Positions 27,132 through 39,600 of a stretch of DNA of 64,000 nucleotides are shown in pieces. The notes below the pieces were generated by a model. That model was not told the DNA's origin. It was given only the letters and a program-made list of their open reading frames with translations, and searched no databases. Each line of letters begins with the position of its first letter. Within the stretch, counting starts at the first letter, position 1. Both the position numbers and the translations under genes were made by a program. This stretch comes from Leuctra nigra (taxonomy: Eukaryota > Arthropoda > Insecta > Plecoptera > Leuctridae): contig OW203769.1 in the NCBI GenBank assembly GCA_934045905.1, positions 26,691,705 to 26,755,704 on the forward strand. The letters run 5' to 3'.

Positions 27132-28343
27132 ATGGTAAAAGAAACTGGTTATTACGATGTTTTAGGGGTGAAACCCAATGCTACAGCTGACGAATTGAAA
27201 AAGGCTTACAGAAAATTAGCCTTGAAATATCATCCTGACAAAAATCCTAATGAAGGCGAGAGGTTCAAGCAAATTTCTCAAGCATACGAAGTGTTATCGA
27301 ATCCCGATAAACGACGGCAATATGATATGGGAGGCGAACAAGCGATTAAAGAAGGTGGACATGGAGGTAGTGGTACATCGCCAATGGACATCTTTGACAT
27401 GTTTTTCGGTGGTGGTTTTGGAGGTGGCCGAGGTGGTGCTTCGCGGGGTCGTCGGGAGAGACGTGGTAAGGATGTCATTCATCAGCTAAGCGTCTCGCTA
27501 GAAGAATTGTACAAGGGAGCCGTGCGAAAATTAGCCGTTCAGAAGAATGTCATCTGTGAGAAGTGCGAAGGTCGAGGGGGAAGAAAGGGAGCTGTGTCGC
27601 AATGTCCGTCATGTCGAGGTACCGGAGTTCAAGTTCAGATAGCGCAGCTTGGTCCGGGTATGATCCAGCAGATCCAGTCTATGTGCGGAGAATGCCGTGG
27701 TCAAGGCGAACGAATCAATCCCAAAGATCGGTGCACCGTGTGTCAAGGCCAGAAGACGGTACGAGATCGCAAGATCCTCGAGGTCCACGTGGACAAGGGA
27801 ATGGTAGATGGTCAGAAGATTACATTCAGCGGCGAGGGCGATCAAGAGCCGGGGCTGGAACCTGGTGACATCATCATCGTCATCGACGAGAAGGAGAGCG
27901 ACGTTTTCAAGCGTTCCGGCAATGACCTGATCATGGCCATGCACCTCCAGTTAGTCGAGTCGTTGTGCGGCTTTCAGAAGTGCATCAAGACTTTAGATGC
28001 TAGAGAATTACTCATCACAATGTTACCAGGCGAAGTTGTGAAACACGGAGACATTAAGTGCATCTTGAACGAGGGCATGCCGCAGTATAAGAATCCGTTT
28101 GAAAAGGGGCGTCTTATTATTCAGTTCATGGTTGATTTTCCGGCCACTCTCCCCCCCGAAATGTTGGTGAACCTGGAGAACTGTCTCCCGGCGCGACCCG
28201 AGCTGATGATACCCGATGGCGCCGAGGAATGTCTGCTGCTGAACATGAATCCCGAGCAAGAGGGGCGGAGAGACAATAGGCAAGCGTATGATGAAGACGA
28301 GGGTGGTCACGGTCCCAACAGGGTTCAATGTGCGTCACAGTAG
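27132..28343 (+). CDS. DNAJA1: DnaJ homolog subfamily A (DNAJA1-type Hsp40 co-chaperone), single intact exon
   Basis: A 403-residue type I J-protein that stimulates the Hsp70 ATPase and delivers unfolded clients in the cytosol. The J domain covers about residues 5-70 with the HPD motif at 34-36 (YHPDK). A Gly/Phe-rich linker follows ([15 protein letters not shown], about 86-105). The zinc region has four CxxCxGxG-like units ([32 protein letters not shown]), and then come the substrate-binding beta domains. The protein ends in CASQ, a CaaX box, so it is probably farnesylated at Cys400, as is typical of DNAJA1/DNAJA2. Length matches the family (about 400 aa). The start lies in a good context (CAACAATGG) directly downstream of a TATA/initiator promoter. 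There are no introns and no breaks. Intronless structure is common for heat-inducible genes, but a retrogene cannot be excluded. The choice of A1 over A2 or A4 is less certain than the subfamily. Confidence 0.95.
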   Translation: MVKETGYYDVLGVKPNATADELKKAYRKLALKYHPDKNPNEGERFKQISQAYEVLSNPDKRRQYDMGGEQAIKEGGHGGSGTSPMDIFDMFFGGGFGGGRGGASRGRRERRGKDVIHQLSVSLEELYKGAVRKLAVQKNVICEKCEGRGGRKGAVSQCPSCRGTGVQVQIAQLGPGMIQQIQSMCGECRGQGERINPKDRCTVCQGQKTVRDRKILEVHVDKGMVDGQKITFSGEGDQEPGLEPGDIIIVIDEKESDVFKRSGNDLIMAMHLQLVESLCGFQKCIKTLDARELLITMLPGEVVKHGDIKCILNEGMPQYKNPFEKGRLIIQFMVDFPATLPPEMLVNLENCLPARPELMIPDGAEECLLLNMNPEQEGRRDNRQAYDEDEGGHGPNRVQCASQ

Positions 28344-28488
28344 GATCATAACAATTTAATAACAATTCAATACCCATTGTACCCATATTATTCTGTACCG
28401 TAGGTCCATCTTTTTTATAGCGGAGGTCTATTAGGTTGCATTCAAATGATTTTATTCATAAGCAGACACTTTAATTACTTGATGATTT

Positions 28489-28494
28489 AATAAA
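28489..28494 (+). terminator. Candidate polyadenylation signal of DNAJA1
   Basis: AATAAA lies about 146 nt after the DNAJA1 stop codon, in AT-rich sequence. It is the first canonical hexamer seen in the 3' flank. Confidence 0.45.
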
Positions 28495-28610
28495 ATTATA
28501 ATTACATACTAAATATCACTGTATTAAGTATTTACAAACAACAAAATTGTTCTCGAGGCTTTGGGTTTTCTCTGTAGAACCAATTTATTTCGTAGTTCTA
28601 ATAATATGAT

Positions 28611-28762
28611 GTAGGTACAGTATTGGAAATGTGTCTCGATCATCCCTACGCTTATACCATCCCGCCATACAGCGGAGCGCTGGTATACCACTTTACGATC
28701 TCCGTTGTATGGCGGAATGGTAAGCGTAGATGATCGAGACACATTTCCAATACTGTACCTAC
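28611..28762. repeat. Hairpin repeat downstream of DNAJA1
   Basis: Arms of about 65 bp begin with GTAGGTACAGTATTGGAAAT and end with its complement; the loop is near 28680-28695. It starts about 270 bp after the DNAJA1 stop, beyond the likely poly-A site. Confidence 0.88.
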
Positions 28763-29888
28763 CTAGTAGATAGGTACTAGGTATAGTATTATTGTTTCAT
28801 TAGGTAGGTATATTTAATGTCCATTTCCAAAAGGAAATTTTGGACGTAATCTCTCATTCCTAGCTTGCTAATACCATGGCGGCAAAGTCTCAAAATTCTG
28901 TGCTTCAGTGAAAATTCTTTGTACCTTCTCCTTGTACCAGTCTGCTATAAACTTGTAAATAGGTACCTATGTCTTTTTAAATTTATATTTTCATTGATTG
29001 CCTTGGTTTAAGTATCTTAATTATTATCTAAGACACCTAATTACTTCAGGCCCCAGGGTAACAATATTATTCCCATACTGTTTTGAATTGATTGCATGTT
29101 TATGGTCTACTTGATGATGATAATTGTTCCATTAGTTAGGTTTAATTAATAATTTGTGGTCGCTATATATTTTGTGATTTGTGTTGCTGGTTCAACAATC
29201 GCCTACATTTTGGCCGTATTTGATCTTGTCCTGGAGCAGACTAAATTCAAAGTAGGCATTAACTTAACATGCCTTTTGCAACTGCTGCACTTACTTCATG
29301 TGTAGGTAGGTCCAAGGTATTTCTTCATTTTACAATTAGGTATTGTTCTGCTCGACAAGTATTGATTCACTGTCAACCTCAATAAATCGATGCAAAAACA
29401 CTTCCAAGGGTATTTCTTAATTATATTATTTTTATTTCACAACCCAACCTTTTGATAAATTCCTTCTACCCAGATTTTTATGGTGCTGTTATTGCCAGTA
29501 AATTCAAGCCTTTTAGCTGATTTAGCATTTAATTTGCAATCAATTCCTTCTGATTTGTGCACCCAGCAGAATTTTGATATTTTTCAATCATTGACTACTT
29601 TTTTGAAGAATTTGATCTAAAAGTTCTGAACAACAAAGGTGAGGGAGGGACACAGGGCCGATACCAGGGGGGGCCCTGTGCTCACCTATAAATAATCAAA
29701 GATACTTTTATTATTGTATTTTAATTTATATTTCTGTGCATCATTTAATGAAATATGTAATCAAATAACACAGATACTATAATAAGTGTCTAGAATTACA
29801 CTGGTACAAAATCAATAAGTTGTAGGTACCTAGGATGTATCAAAACTCTTTAATTTATATGACGTTGACGATGTTCCAATCATATTTT

Positions 29889-29993
29889 ACCCCGAAAGAA
29901 CTCCACCCACGCCTGGCGTCTCCTCCTCGTCTTCTTTTTTTTCCTCCACTTCCAATTGTTCCACAAATTGCCTCCACCTTGTTCTGTCCTCCT
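29889..29993 (-). other. Possible coding remnant (acidic tail), minus strand
   Basis: After a weak acceptor (tttagatag) the minus strand reads DRTRWRQFVEQLEVEEKK, then an acidic run and VGGVLSG, stop. It may be the end of a transposon protein or a stray terminal exon; nothing else supports it. Confidence 0.2.
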
Positions 29994-30146
29994 ATCTAAA
30001 TGAAATATTATTTCTTTTGAAGAAAAATAAAAAATCCACATTTTGTAATACCTATCTTCAACAAATTAGGTAAAGGGGTTCTACTAGGAAATTTCAATTA
30101 AATTTTGTCTCAAAAACTAGGTATCTACCTATTAGAATACCTATTG

Positions 30147-32982
30147 GGTCGTTCCACCGGAATTAGACCAGTGGTCGTTGCGGCACTATTTAATACAATT
30201 TTCTAACTTTGCTCACAGAAACATATATACTTATGAATGTAAAAACGATTTTTTGCATATTTTTTACTTTTGTCGTTTAGAAGATACGGGCCTTAGAGGT
30301 TTGGAGAACAAGCAAAATAAGGGTATACGGCAAGTCTTACATTTGTACCAAAAACAAAGATAATTGTGTTCCACCAGCGTTGTTAGATTCAGAAAATGTT
30401 CATCTTTCAATAAAAAAAATCAACATTTGATTTGGGAAACTCTAACTGTGCAAATTTGGGGTGCACATTTTCGGCGGGAAATCGTGTTTTTTTGAATTTT
30501 TGAGCCAATGTTTTTCGTTCAATGTTAGTTATTTCAAAACAAATATTTTTGTGTATGAACTACATACCAAGTGGTATAATAATTAGCTGATAAACATTTA
30601 AAATTATTCCATTAACCTAGCTAAAAAAATATCCAAATATTTGGGAATTAAATTTTTTCCCGTTTTCAAGGTCATCGTACGGAAAAGGGGGACCTCGTAT
30701 AATCTGGTGGAACATACACTAAGATTGGCGAATATAAGGTTGATAATTACTGAAAGTTTTGTTTTGTATATTGGCTTGGTATAGAAGTTACGATACTGTC
30801 CTTGGGGTCAAAATTGAAAATAAATTAATTTTTGACATTTTTGAGGTCATAGTACGGAAAAGGGGGACCACATATATTCTGGAAAGAGATGCGTTTACAT
30901 TCACGTATATAAGGTTAGTAATTACCGAAAGTTTTGTTTTGTATATTAGTTTGGTATAGAAGTTAGGTATCATTGATGAGGTATTCACGGCTCAAATTTA
31001 CTTCTGATTCAGATTTTATAAAAAAAACATTGATGATGCACATTTATGATATACGCATGATTATTATTTTAATTTTTACTATATAAATATCAACGATCAA
31101 GATTTCATCGCTTTAGATGATTTAAAATATTAGCCCTAGGTGTTGTACAACCCGAAGATAAATAAATATGATAATTTTGAATCTATTGTCAGTTTTAAGT
31201 TAACATGATATACAAAACCAAACATTGAGAAATTAAGAACATTAACATCACCAATTCAATCGTAATTTTTTACAGAATTAATGAGGTCCCCCTTTTCCGT
31301 ACTATGACCTACAAAATGCCAAAAATTAACTTATTTTCCATATGCAGTAGGGATGGAGCGAACCTGGATTTTGATATCGACTATCGATATCATTTATATA
31401 TCGATATATATCGATATATCGATATCGCGATATATCGATATATTGAAATATCGAAATATCGATATATTGAAGTATCGATATATTGAAATATCGATATATT
31501 GAAATATTGAAATATCGAAATATCGAAATATCGAAATATTGAAATATCGAAATATTGATATATGACAATATTGATATATGACAATATTGATATGACAATA
31601 TTATATTTCGATGTAGGTATGGAAATATTGATATATCGCATAAATGCCTTAAATTGCTCCTAAAACTGATAGGAAAATCAAAAGAAAATTTAAATAGAAA
31701 TAACAGAGCCGTTGCAAAATATAGGGTCACCGGCCAGATAAGAAAGAAATGTGAATAATCTGAGAAATTGTCCTAAAATGTGATAAACGCTGCACTGCAA
31801 ATATGAATTATTTTGCCATAGTAGGTATAAACTTCAATTAAGAATATAGTTGTATCATACGGTAAAGCTTCGATATATCGATATTTCAATATATCGATAT
31901 TGCAATATTTCGATATTTCAATATTTCAATATATCGATATTTCAATATTTCGATATTTCAATATTTCAATATTTCGATATTTCAATATTTCAATATATCG
32001 ATATTTCAATATTTCGATATATCGATATTTCAATATATCGATATTCAATATATTCAGGTATCGACATTTCGATATTTTTTTGATATCGATATATATCGAT
32101 ATATCGATATTTTCTCCATCCCTAATATGCAGTACCTCATCAACGTTACTGTAACTTCTATACCAAACTAATATACAAAACAAAACTTTCGGTAATTACT
32201 AACCTTATATACGTGAATGTAAACGCATCTCTTTCCAGAATATATGTGGTCCCCCTTTCCGTACTATGACCTCGAAAATGTCAAAAATTATTTTATTTTC
32301 AATTTTGACCCTAAGGACAGTATCGTAACTTCTATACCAAGTCAATATACAAAACAAAACTTTCAGTAATTATCAACCTTATATTCGCCAATCTTAGTGT
32401 ATGTTTCACCAGATTATACGAGGTCCCCCTTTTCCGTACGATGACCTTGAAAATGGGAAAAAATTAAATTCCCAAATATTTGGATATTTTTTTAGCTAGG
32501 TTAATAAAATAATTTTAAATGTTTATCAGCTATTTATTATACCACTTGGTATGTAGTTCATACACAAAAATAATTGTTTTGAAATAACTAACATTGAACG
32601 AATAACATTGGCTCAAAAATTCAAAAAAACACGATTTCCCGCCGAAAATGTGCACCCCAAATTTGCACAGTTAGAGTTTCCCAAATCAAATGTTGATTTT
32701 TTTTATTGAAAGATGAACATTTTCTGAATCTAACAACGCTGGTGGAACACAATTATCTTTGTTTTTGGTACAAATGTAAGACGTGCCGTATACCCTTATT
32801 TTACTTGTTCTCCAAACCTCTAAGGCCCGTATCTTCTAAACGACAAAAGTAAAAAATATGCAAAAAATCGTTTTTACATTCATAGGTATATTTGTTTCTG
32901 TGAGCAAAGTTAGAAAATTGTATTAAATAGTGCCGCAACCATTTTTCTTAAAATTGGTCTATTACTGGTGGAATAAGCCTAT
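30147..32982. mobile_element. Large foldback element with inverted arms of about 0.84 kb
   Basis: Left arm 30147-30982 and right arm 32132-32982 are reverse complements with scattered mismatches, for example GGGTATACGGCAAGTCTTAC near 30322 against its complement near 32780. Outer ends read TTCCACC / GGTGGAA. CCTATT lies just outside both ends (30141-30146 and 32983-32988), a possible target duplication. Each arm contains a duplicated unit of about 200 bp with GTACGGAAAAGGGGGACC. No open frame of note. It lies between DNAJA1 and the 3' end of MICU1. Confidence 0.8.
31348..32124. mobile_element. hAT-like non-autonomous element filled with TATCGATA repeats, nested in the foldback loop
   Basis: The ends are TAGGGATGGAG and CTCCATCCCTA. 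They are flanked by an exact 8-bp duplication ATATGCAG (31340-31347 and 32125-32132), as made by hAT transposases. Inside are two arrays of degenerate ATATCGATATTGAA-like units in opposite orientation (31370-31640 and 31868-32105) around about 230 bp of unique sequence. Confidence 0.85.
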
Positions 32983-33503
32983 TTGAAAACCCAATTCAAT
33001 TGGGAATTCAAAATGTCCCTGGCAAGGGACCCGCATACAGGAGAGTTCTTCCCCCAGAACCACCCTTGAGTGTGTGGAAAGTTAGTTCAGTTTAATGTTC
33101 AGTTTATAAGAGCAAAATGCCCAATGTTTTGTAATTTTATGGCCACAATAAATTTGGATTTGACACTCCCCACTTATAATAATATGAAATGTCTAATATA
33201 AGAACACTCGGATGGAAGTGAAATCATCTTTGCTTACAAATAAATGTACAGTAGGTACAAGTGTGGCTTCTTGAAATTTTATTATTTTCTTATTTTTCTA
33301 AATCAAACACACTTTTAACTACTATGAAATACAGCATTTTTAACAATATTAACGATAACGTAAGGAGATAAGATACATTATATATGATTATACCTACTAA
33401 GTAAATGAATATATATACAAATAATTTATAAATAAATATTTGAACTCCCTCCAATTATATGAAATGAAAATGTAAGCGCTTGGGGGAGTGGTGCAAATCG
33501 GGA

Positions 33504-33658
33504 TTAAATATCCAAAAGCGTAGGCTTCGTCTCTTGAGCACATTTCAACACCGAGTGGATGAGCTTGACGAATCCGGTGTCCTTCGGCTTCTCCAGACCT
33601 CGGAGCAGCCGGTTCTTCATCACGGCAACAAACTCCCGGTTGCTTAATTGTCCGTCCA
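33504..33658 (-). CDS. MICU1: MICU1 terminal exon
   Basis: The acceptor is tttcag, followed by TG completing a Leu codon from the previous exon. It encodes DGQLSNREF (end of EF-hand 2), then [24 protein letters not shown] and a stop (TAA, 33504-33506). The C-terminus (LLDI) differs from that of vertebrate MICU1. Confidence 0.93.
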
Positions 33659-36600
33659 CTGAAACCAGCATACAGTTCACATGAACACGTCAAACCACCA
33701 ATAGGATATTTGTAGCCCAAACTCAATCTTAACAGAATTAATACATATTTTTTATCATTTGTTTTGAACAGAAGGCAACTTGGGAATTTTGCAAAATGTC
33801 TGTTTGTAAAGTTGATTACGCTTAATACTAGATGTATGGGAAAGAGTCTTTTATTTGTATGTAGCTATTTCAATAGTCAAACCCATGCCACTGAGTGGGG
33901 GTCGACAACCTTTTTTGTTCAAGGAGACAATTTCCCAGAAATTAAGAAAATGGGAGCCGCGTAGAGGCAATCAAATATAAATGCTAATAATAAATTGCAT
34001 GACTAGTTTATTTGGATATTTTTACGAAGGCCCCCGAGATTTTGCCCCACAGGGCGTTTTTTTAGAATTTCAACAATAAAATTGATTCAAGGGCTCTAAA
34101 TGAACAAATTGAATCAAATAACCTTCCAATTGTTGCCCAGCAGGGTGTATTTTATAATTTCCACAATTTAAGAGTGATTCAAGGGCTCTAAAATTAACAC
34201 AATGAATGATACTGATACAACCTTAAAACTGTTGCCCCCAGGGCGTTTTTTTTCATTTAAATTTTTTAAAATAGCTATTTAAATACAACTAAGGAACCGC
34301 AGGTCTCCAACCCCTGTCATAGAGCAATGTACAGTTGGGAATACATTAATTAAGAGGCCTCGGTAAACGCTATCGAAGAAGATATTTCTTAGAAAGAAGA
34401 TAGCCGCGCGCCACAGTTTGTGATGATCGAATGGCGACAGTATTTTCTGGGAGGTACCTATTTTTAATTAGCATTTGTAGGATTTGGAGATAGTATCTCT
34501 AGTTGATTTCCTTTCACAGTTAGGATCGAAACTTATGAGGTTTTCCGCTAGAAAATGGTTTGTAAACAATTAGAGCTGGAGTTGGAATCATTTTCAAAAC
34601 ATGGACCATTTTAATACAGTGGGTACTGATGTGCACTAAATCATAGGCGTGCGCAGGATAAATCATTAGGGGGGGCCAACATGGACGCCGGCAGGGATTA
34701 ATGAGAGGGGGGTAAAGTTTAAGGAAAAAAAATTGCCACGGGTGAAGGGGGGTGTGTGGGGCGAGCCCCCCACCTTGCCCTGCAGGGCATTTTTTGGTTT
34801 TTTGACACTTTGAAATCAATTTTGAGACGTTCTGACAAGCATTTTTTACAAATTCATTTTTTTTAAATTTTACACACCTTTTCACTACAATAAGGTGAGG
34901 GGTGCATGCCCCAAAATATATTAAAAAGAAATTTTTAGAGGAAAAACCTTGAAATTCATGAAAAAATCGTGTTTTTGGAAGGTACTTTATAGACATTGTT
35001 TTCCAAAATATTGTGTTTTTGATCAAACTAGTACTTGATTCCAGTGAGTTGAGCAACTCCAGTATGCCCCGCAGGGAGATTTTTTTGTTTCAACCCTTTT
35101 AAAACAAAATTTTGACACAATGAGGACCACATTTTATAATTTTTTAGTTGAGGCGAGCCATTAGGGGGGCAAGGCCCCCCCGCCCCCCCCCCCCGTGCGC
35201 ACGCCTATGCACTAAATACAAATGAAATGAAAAAGGTAATGTTTCCTGAACTATAGAAAGGTACCTATATTAAATCAAAAAAGTGAAAAAAAGTTGAAAA
35301 GTATTCTCAACTTTTGCTTTGCTTTACTGCAATGGACCAATGGTGATGGGAGGAGTCAATGTAGTTATCTTTACTCACACTAGAGCAGAACTGTCCAGTG
35401 TGGGAGAGGTAGCCAATTAAACGTGTGAGTGAAAGACAGTTGAATTTCAAGGTGGATCAATTTGCTTTCCATTAGCATTAGCTAATTAGCTGTCACAGCC
35501 TTCTTGACGGTCACGACCCACATCCTTCTGTCATCTGTTTTATTCGTGATGTCACATAGCAAGATAATGACTAGTGGTCCATTATGTCCATTCGAATTCC
35601 CTCGGGACGAAATACACTTTATTAATAATAAATAAAATAATTCCTGCTTTATATGTTCGCATAAAAAAGAAGTACTCACGATTTTCATCAAAAATGGTGA
35701 ACACAACGTTGATGACGTGATCGGAGAGGTCCACGTGAGCCACGGTCTTCGCCACGTGTTTCAAGGTCACTGCGGAAAAAATATTTTAAATCAACTGTCC
35801 AATCAAAACAGAACACAACCCACTTGTGCAGTGCGGTAACCAAATGTTTACCATTGTCCATAATGCTAATATCAAAGAAGCCTAGGTAGATAAATTATAT
35901 TAGATAAATATGTACAGCGTGCTTCATCGACCTTCGGTAACAACAATTCGCTATTTTCTAAAGGAATTAAAATGTATGTTCGACTCCCTAACCATGTTGG
36001 GGTGGAGATAACATATTGTCGTTTCATTCAGAATTGATTTCACCAAAAATGGTGCAAAAAAAAACAAAATTGACCAGAAGACCAAAAATTGACGACTTTC
36101 AGTTTAACCCGAGTGTATCCTTCTGGACACAAATGGCATGTCAAGTAACACGTATATTAAAATGAATGCATTCTACCTAAACAGTTAACAATTATGTTGA
36201 TAAGCCTGGACAACATTCACAAATGTCACTTGGAACTCGCCGCTTCCTTCGATATTGATAGCATTAGTTTCTCCAATGTGCATGAATCTTACCCTGGTCG
36301 ATGGAAGCGCCCGCGATGTGGTAGAATGTGAGCGCTGTGTCGACATCGTTGATGTTGTTGAGGAAGTGGAAGAACTTGAGATAGTCGTCTCTGCTGATGC
36401 CGCGGGCGTTCTCCTTGAATGTCTTCTTGACCCGCTTCAGCATCTTGGACTTCTTCTTGGGCGGATAGCCGCCGTATGCCAGCAGCAGCTCCGCGAAGTC
36501 CGCTTCCGAGATGTTCCCGTTGTCGTCGGGGCCCTTGCGCAGGAACTGGGGACAACGGGTTATCTAGGTACATTCCTCCATTCTCCTCGTGCAGGGATAA

Positions 36601-39600
36601 GAGAACCTCTCAACACAATAGGGAATAAGCAAAGATTTTTAATGCTATTAAAATTTAATATTTCAAAATAACAACACATTTGTTGGTAAAACACACTATT
36701 TTCACACTAAAAAGTGTACATTTTCATTCATAAATGTGAAATTAAAAAACATTGTAAATTTTGGCGGGAAAACGCCATCCTGGCGGGTGATGTCATATTT
36801 GATTGTAACCATGGCAACATCATTGTTGCCAAAATTTACAAAATTTACACTGATTTTCAATTCCATACCATATCTATAAATGAAAATTTACATGTTTTTG
36901 TGGGCAAATAATAACATGATTTACCAACAAATATCTTGCTATTTAGTATTTTGAATTATAGTTTTTAATAAATTCATGCAAATTCCCTATACCCCGGGAA
37001 CAAGGGAAATACAGGTAAACATCTTGTCTTCATGTCCAATACATTTCCAAATCCTGCTTCGAGTCCATTCATTTTATAGAAATTATCAAGTTCAAAAATA
37101 AATACATATTCGGTCATTTAATTAATACTAAATATCACAATTTGGACTCTGCAATTTTTTCTAGACTGTTGATTCAATCACAGGACTGTTATATTTACAT
37201 AAAAAGCGTAAAATTGCTGTGTTGTTTGCCAAATCGTGGCAGAGTAAACTGTTTGCATAGAGACATTATGACTCAATTACAATACGTTCATTCACAATCT
37301 CGTAAGTTTGAAGAAATAACACTATGAATACGTCCATTCTCCAGTCTTCCCTGTCGACTGACCTCCAAGCTAAGGATCTCCCTCTGCAGCTGCTGTTGGA
37401 AATCCAAGAACTTTTCGATGGTCAGTTTCTCGGACATGTTCGGCCCGAAGAAGTAGGTCGTCAGCGCAGAGTTCACGCCCTGCGACAGAAAACACAATAT
37501 AAAATGCAACAGTCTCTGGAATTTCAGATGAAACTGTCTTTCTCAAATACGTTCAACAATACAAGGAAAACTCCTTGGGTAGTGCATTGATAAGCAAGCC
37601 TTTGTATTGCTTGCGAATTAATATGCGCTTGAAAGTTGCTGCTCTATAATAGACTATGAAAATAAAGGTGTATATCAAATGTGTCAAAGGATCAGTGATA
37701 TTTCTCTGAAATTTCTTGGAATACATTTGAAAAATTATTTCTAAACATCAAAAAAGTATAAAATGTCAATAACTCTTGAAATTCTTGACAGCTTGTCTGA
37801 AAATTGTAAAAAAAAATCATAAAGTATTGGTCCCAAAGACTATGCAAAATTTGAAGTTGATTTGTCAAAAGTTGATAGAGTTGATTGGTCAACGGTTGCA
37901 TTTTCAACTAAAATTAGTAATTACGCAATTATTAAAAGACTATGCATGCGAGTGCTCAAAAAACTAAAAACTAAAAATAAACAGAGAAAGTGGCATAAGA
38001 GTACCTACTAAATGCTCGCTACGCTCGATTATTAAATGATATTTCTACAATTCATGACAATTAGACAGAAAAACTTGTAGAATGCACCTACTTATTTCTA
38101 CAATTAATTGAAAAGTGAAAACACTTGAGGTAGTAGCATTGTGCGACCGACCTTGAACGTGTTTCCAGTGTTTGCGTGGTCGCGATGGCGACTGCCGATG
38201 CTCGTCTGCTGTCTGATCAGAGTAGCCACCTTCTCGAACTCTTCCGAGTCGACGTCGCCGTCACCGTTCAGGTCGAACATGCGGAACGCGATCTCGAAGT
38301 GACGTCGCGAAGCTGAAACATCAAACACAATCTGTTGTTACTTTGACGAGGATTTATCAAGTTTGCAATGTTTGAAGATTTTCGTTACATTTAATATGTC
38401 ACCATGTTTAACAATAACAATAATCAATAATAAACAATGTCTTTAAACCATGGCTGTATAGTTTTGTTCAAATTGTTCAGCCATTACCAAGAGGCATTTG
38501 AGAGGTAAATATTGGGACGCTTCCCTATAAATATACAACAACCGCCTCTTTCCAACCGTCCATCATTTCATATTCTACTGCATTATTATCGCCCTATTGT
38601 CACTCATCATAATCATTGATCTGTCCTCATTAGACTAGTTGCAGGACAGTGTGATGCACCATAAAAAACATTTTAAAAAAACAAGAAATATTAGTCCAAA
38701 AATATCCCAGTTAGAAATAAATCGATGGTCCAGTTCAATACTGAGACATCTCCAAAATCATAGTTTTGAGATAAATCGAATATAAGATTTCAATAAGATG
38801 TCTCAGTACAGAACTGGGACATTTACACAAGGTTATTTAAATGGACAATAAGATGTCTCAGTATAGAACTGGAGAATGTTATAGAGATACATCAGCGATC
38901 TCGTGGAGGCAAATGAAACTAAAAGATACCTCAGTACAGGACTGGATAGAGCTTGAAATTCTGAATCCAATGATATATAATTTCATTTTTCCATTTTTTT
39001 GAGATGTCTCAGTATTGAACTGGACCATCGAAATAGTCGTTGAGAGTTTCAAATTTATTTATTTTTATGTATAAGTTTGGTTGGATTTTTATATTTGCAG
39101 AAGGGCTTGAGGAAGGTCATTCATATTTTTAGTTATGATTTTACGCTTTGTAGGAGCTTGCACCTAACATAAATGTATTTTTATTACATCATTCGTCATT
39201 TCATTCCCAAATGTCCACAATTTCATGAGGTTATCTCAATCTGTGAGATTACGGGATTAGTACCCAAAAAATAATTAACTACAGCTATATTGGAATATTA
39301 TTATACTCATGATATTATTATTATCATTATACTATAAACACTAAAAAACTAACTATGTAAAGTATGGCTATAAGAGACTGATCATAGATTAGATTACGTG
39401 GTTGCATTGCATCGAACAAGTAATAATAGGATTTACTCAATTCCACTAACCATCGATAGTTAACTTAATCTAAAGTTGGTCCTACCAGCCCTAAGTTAGA
39501 ATAATTCTGTTCACTTGACTTGACTTTGAATTATATTTGTGTATTCTTGTCTGTAAAATAGTGATATTAAGTATTAACGGATCCTTGCTTTAATTCTAAT

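Noticed and set aside
31304..32183. Several overlapping open frames encoding Tyr/Ile/Ser/Arg repeats (ISIYRY-like)
   Set aside because: They are translations of the TATCGATA-type arrays, present on both strands and in several frames; not genes.
36289..36573. 94-codon minus-strand frame rich in Gln/Arg
   Set aside because: Shadow of the MICU1 exon 36293-36545; the MICU1 frame has the family match.
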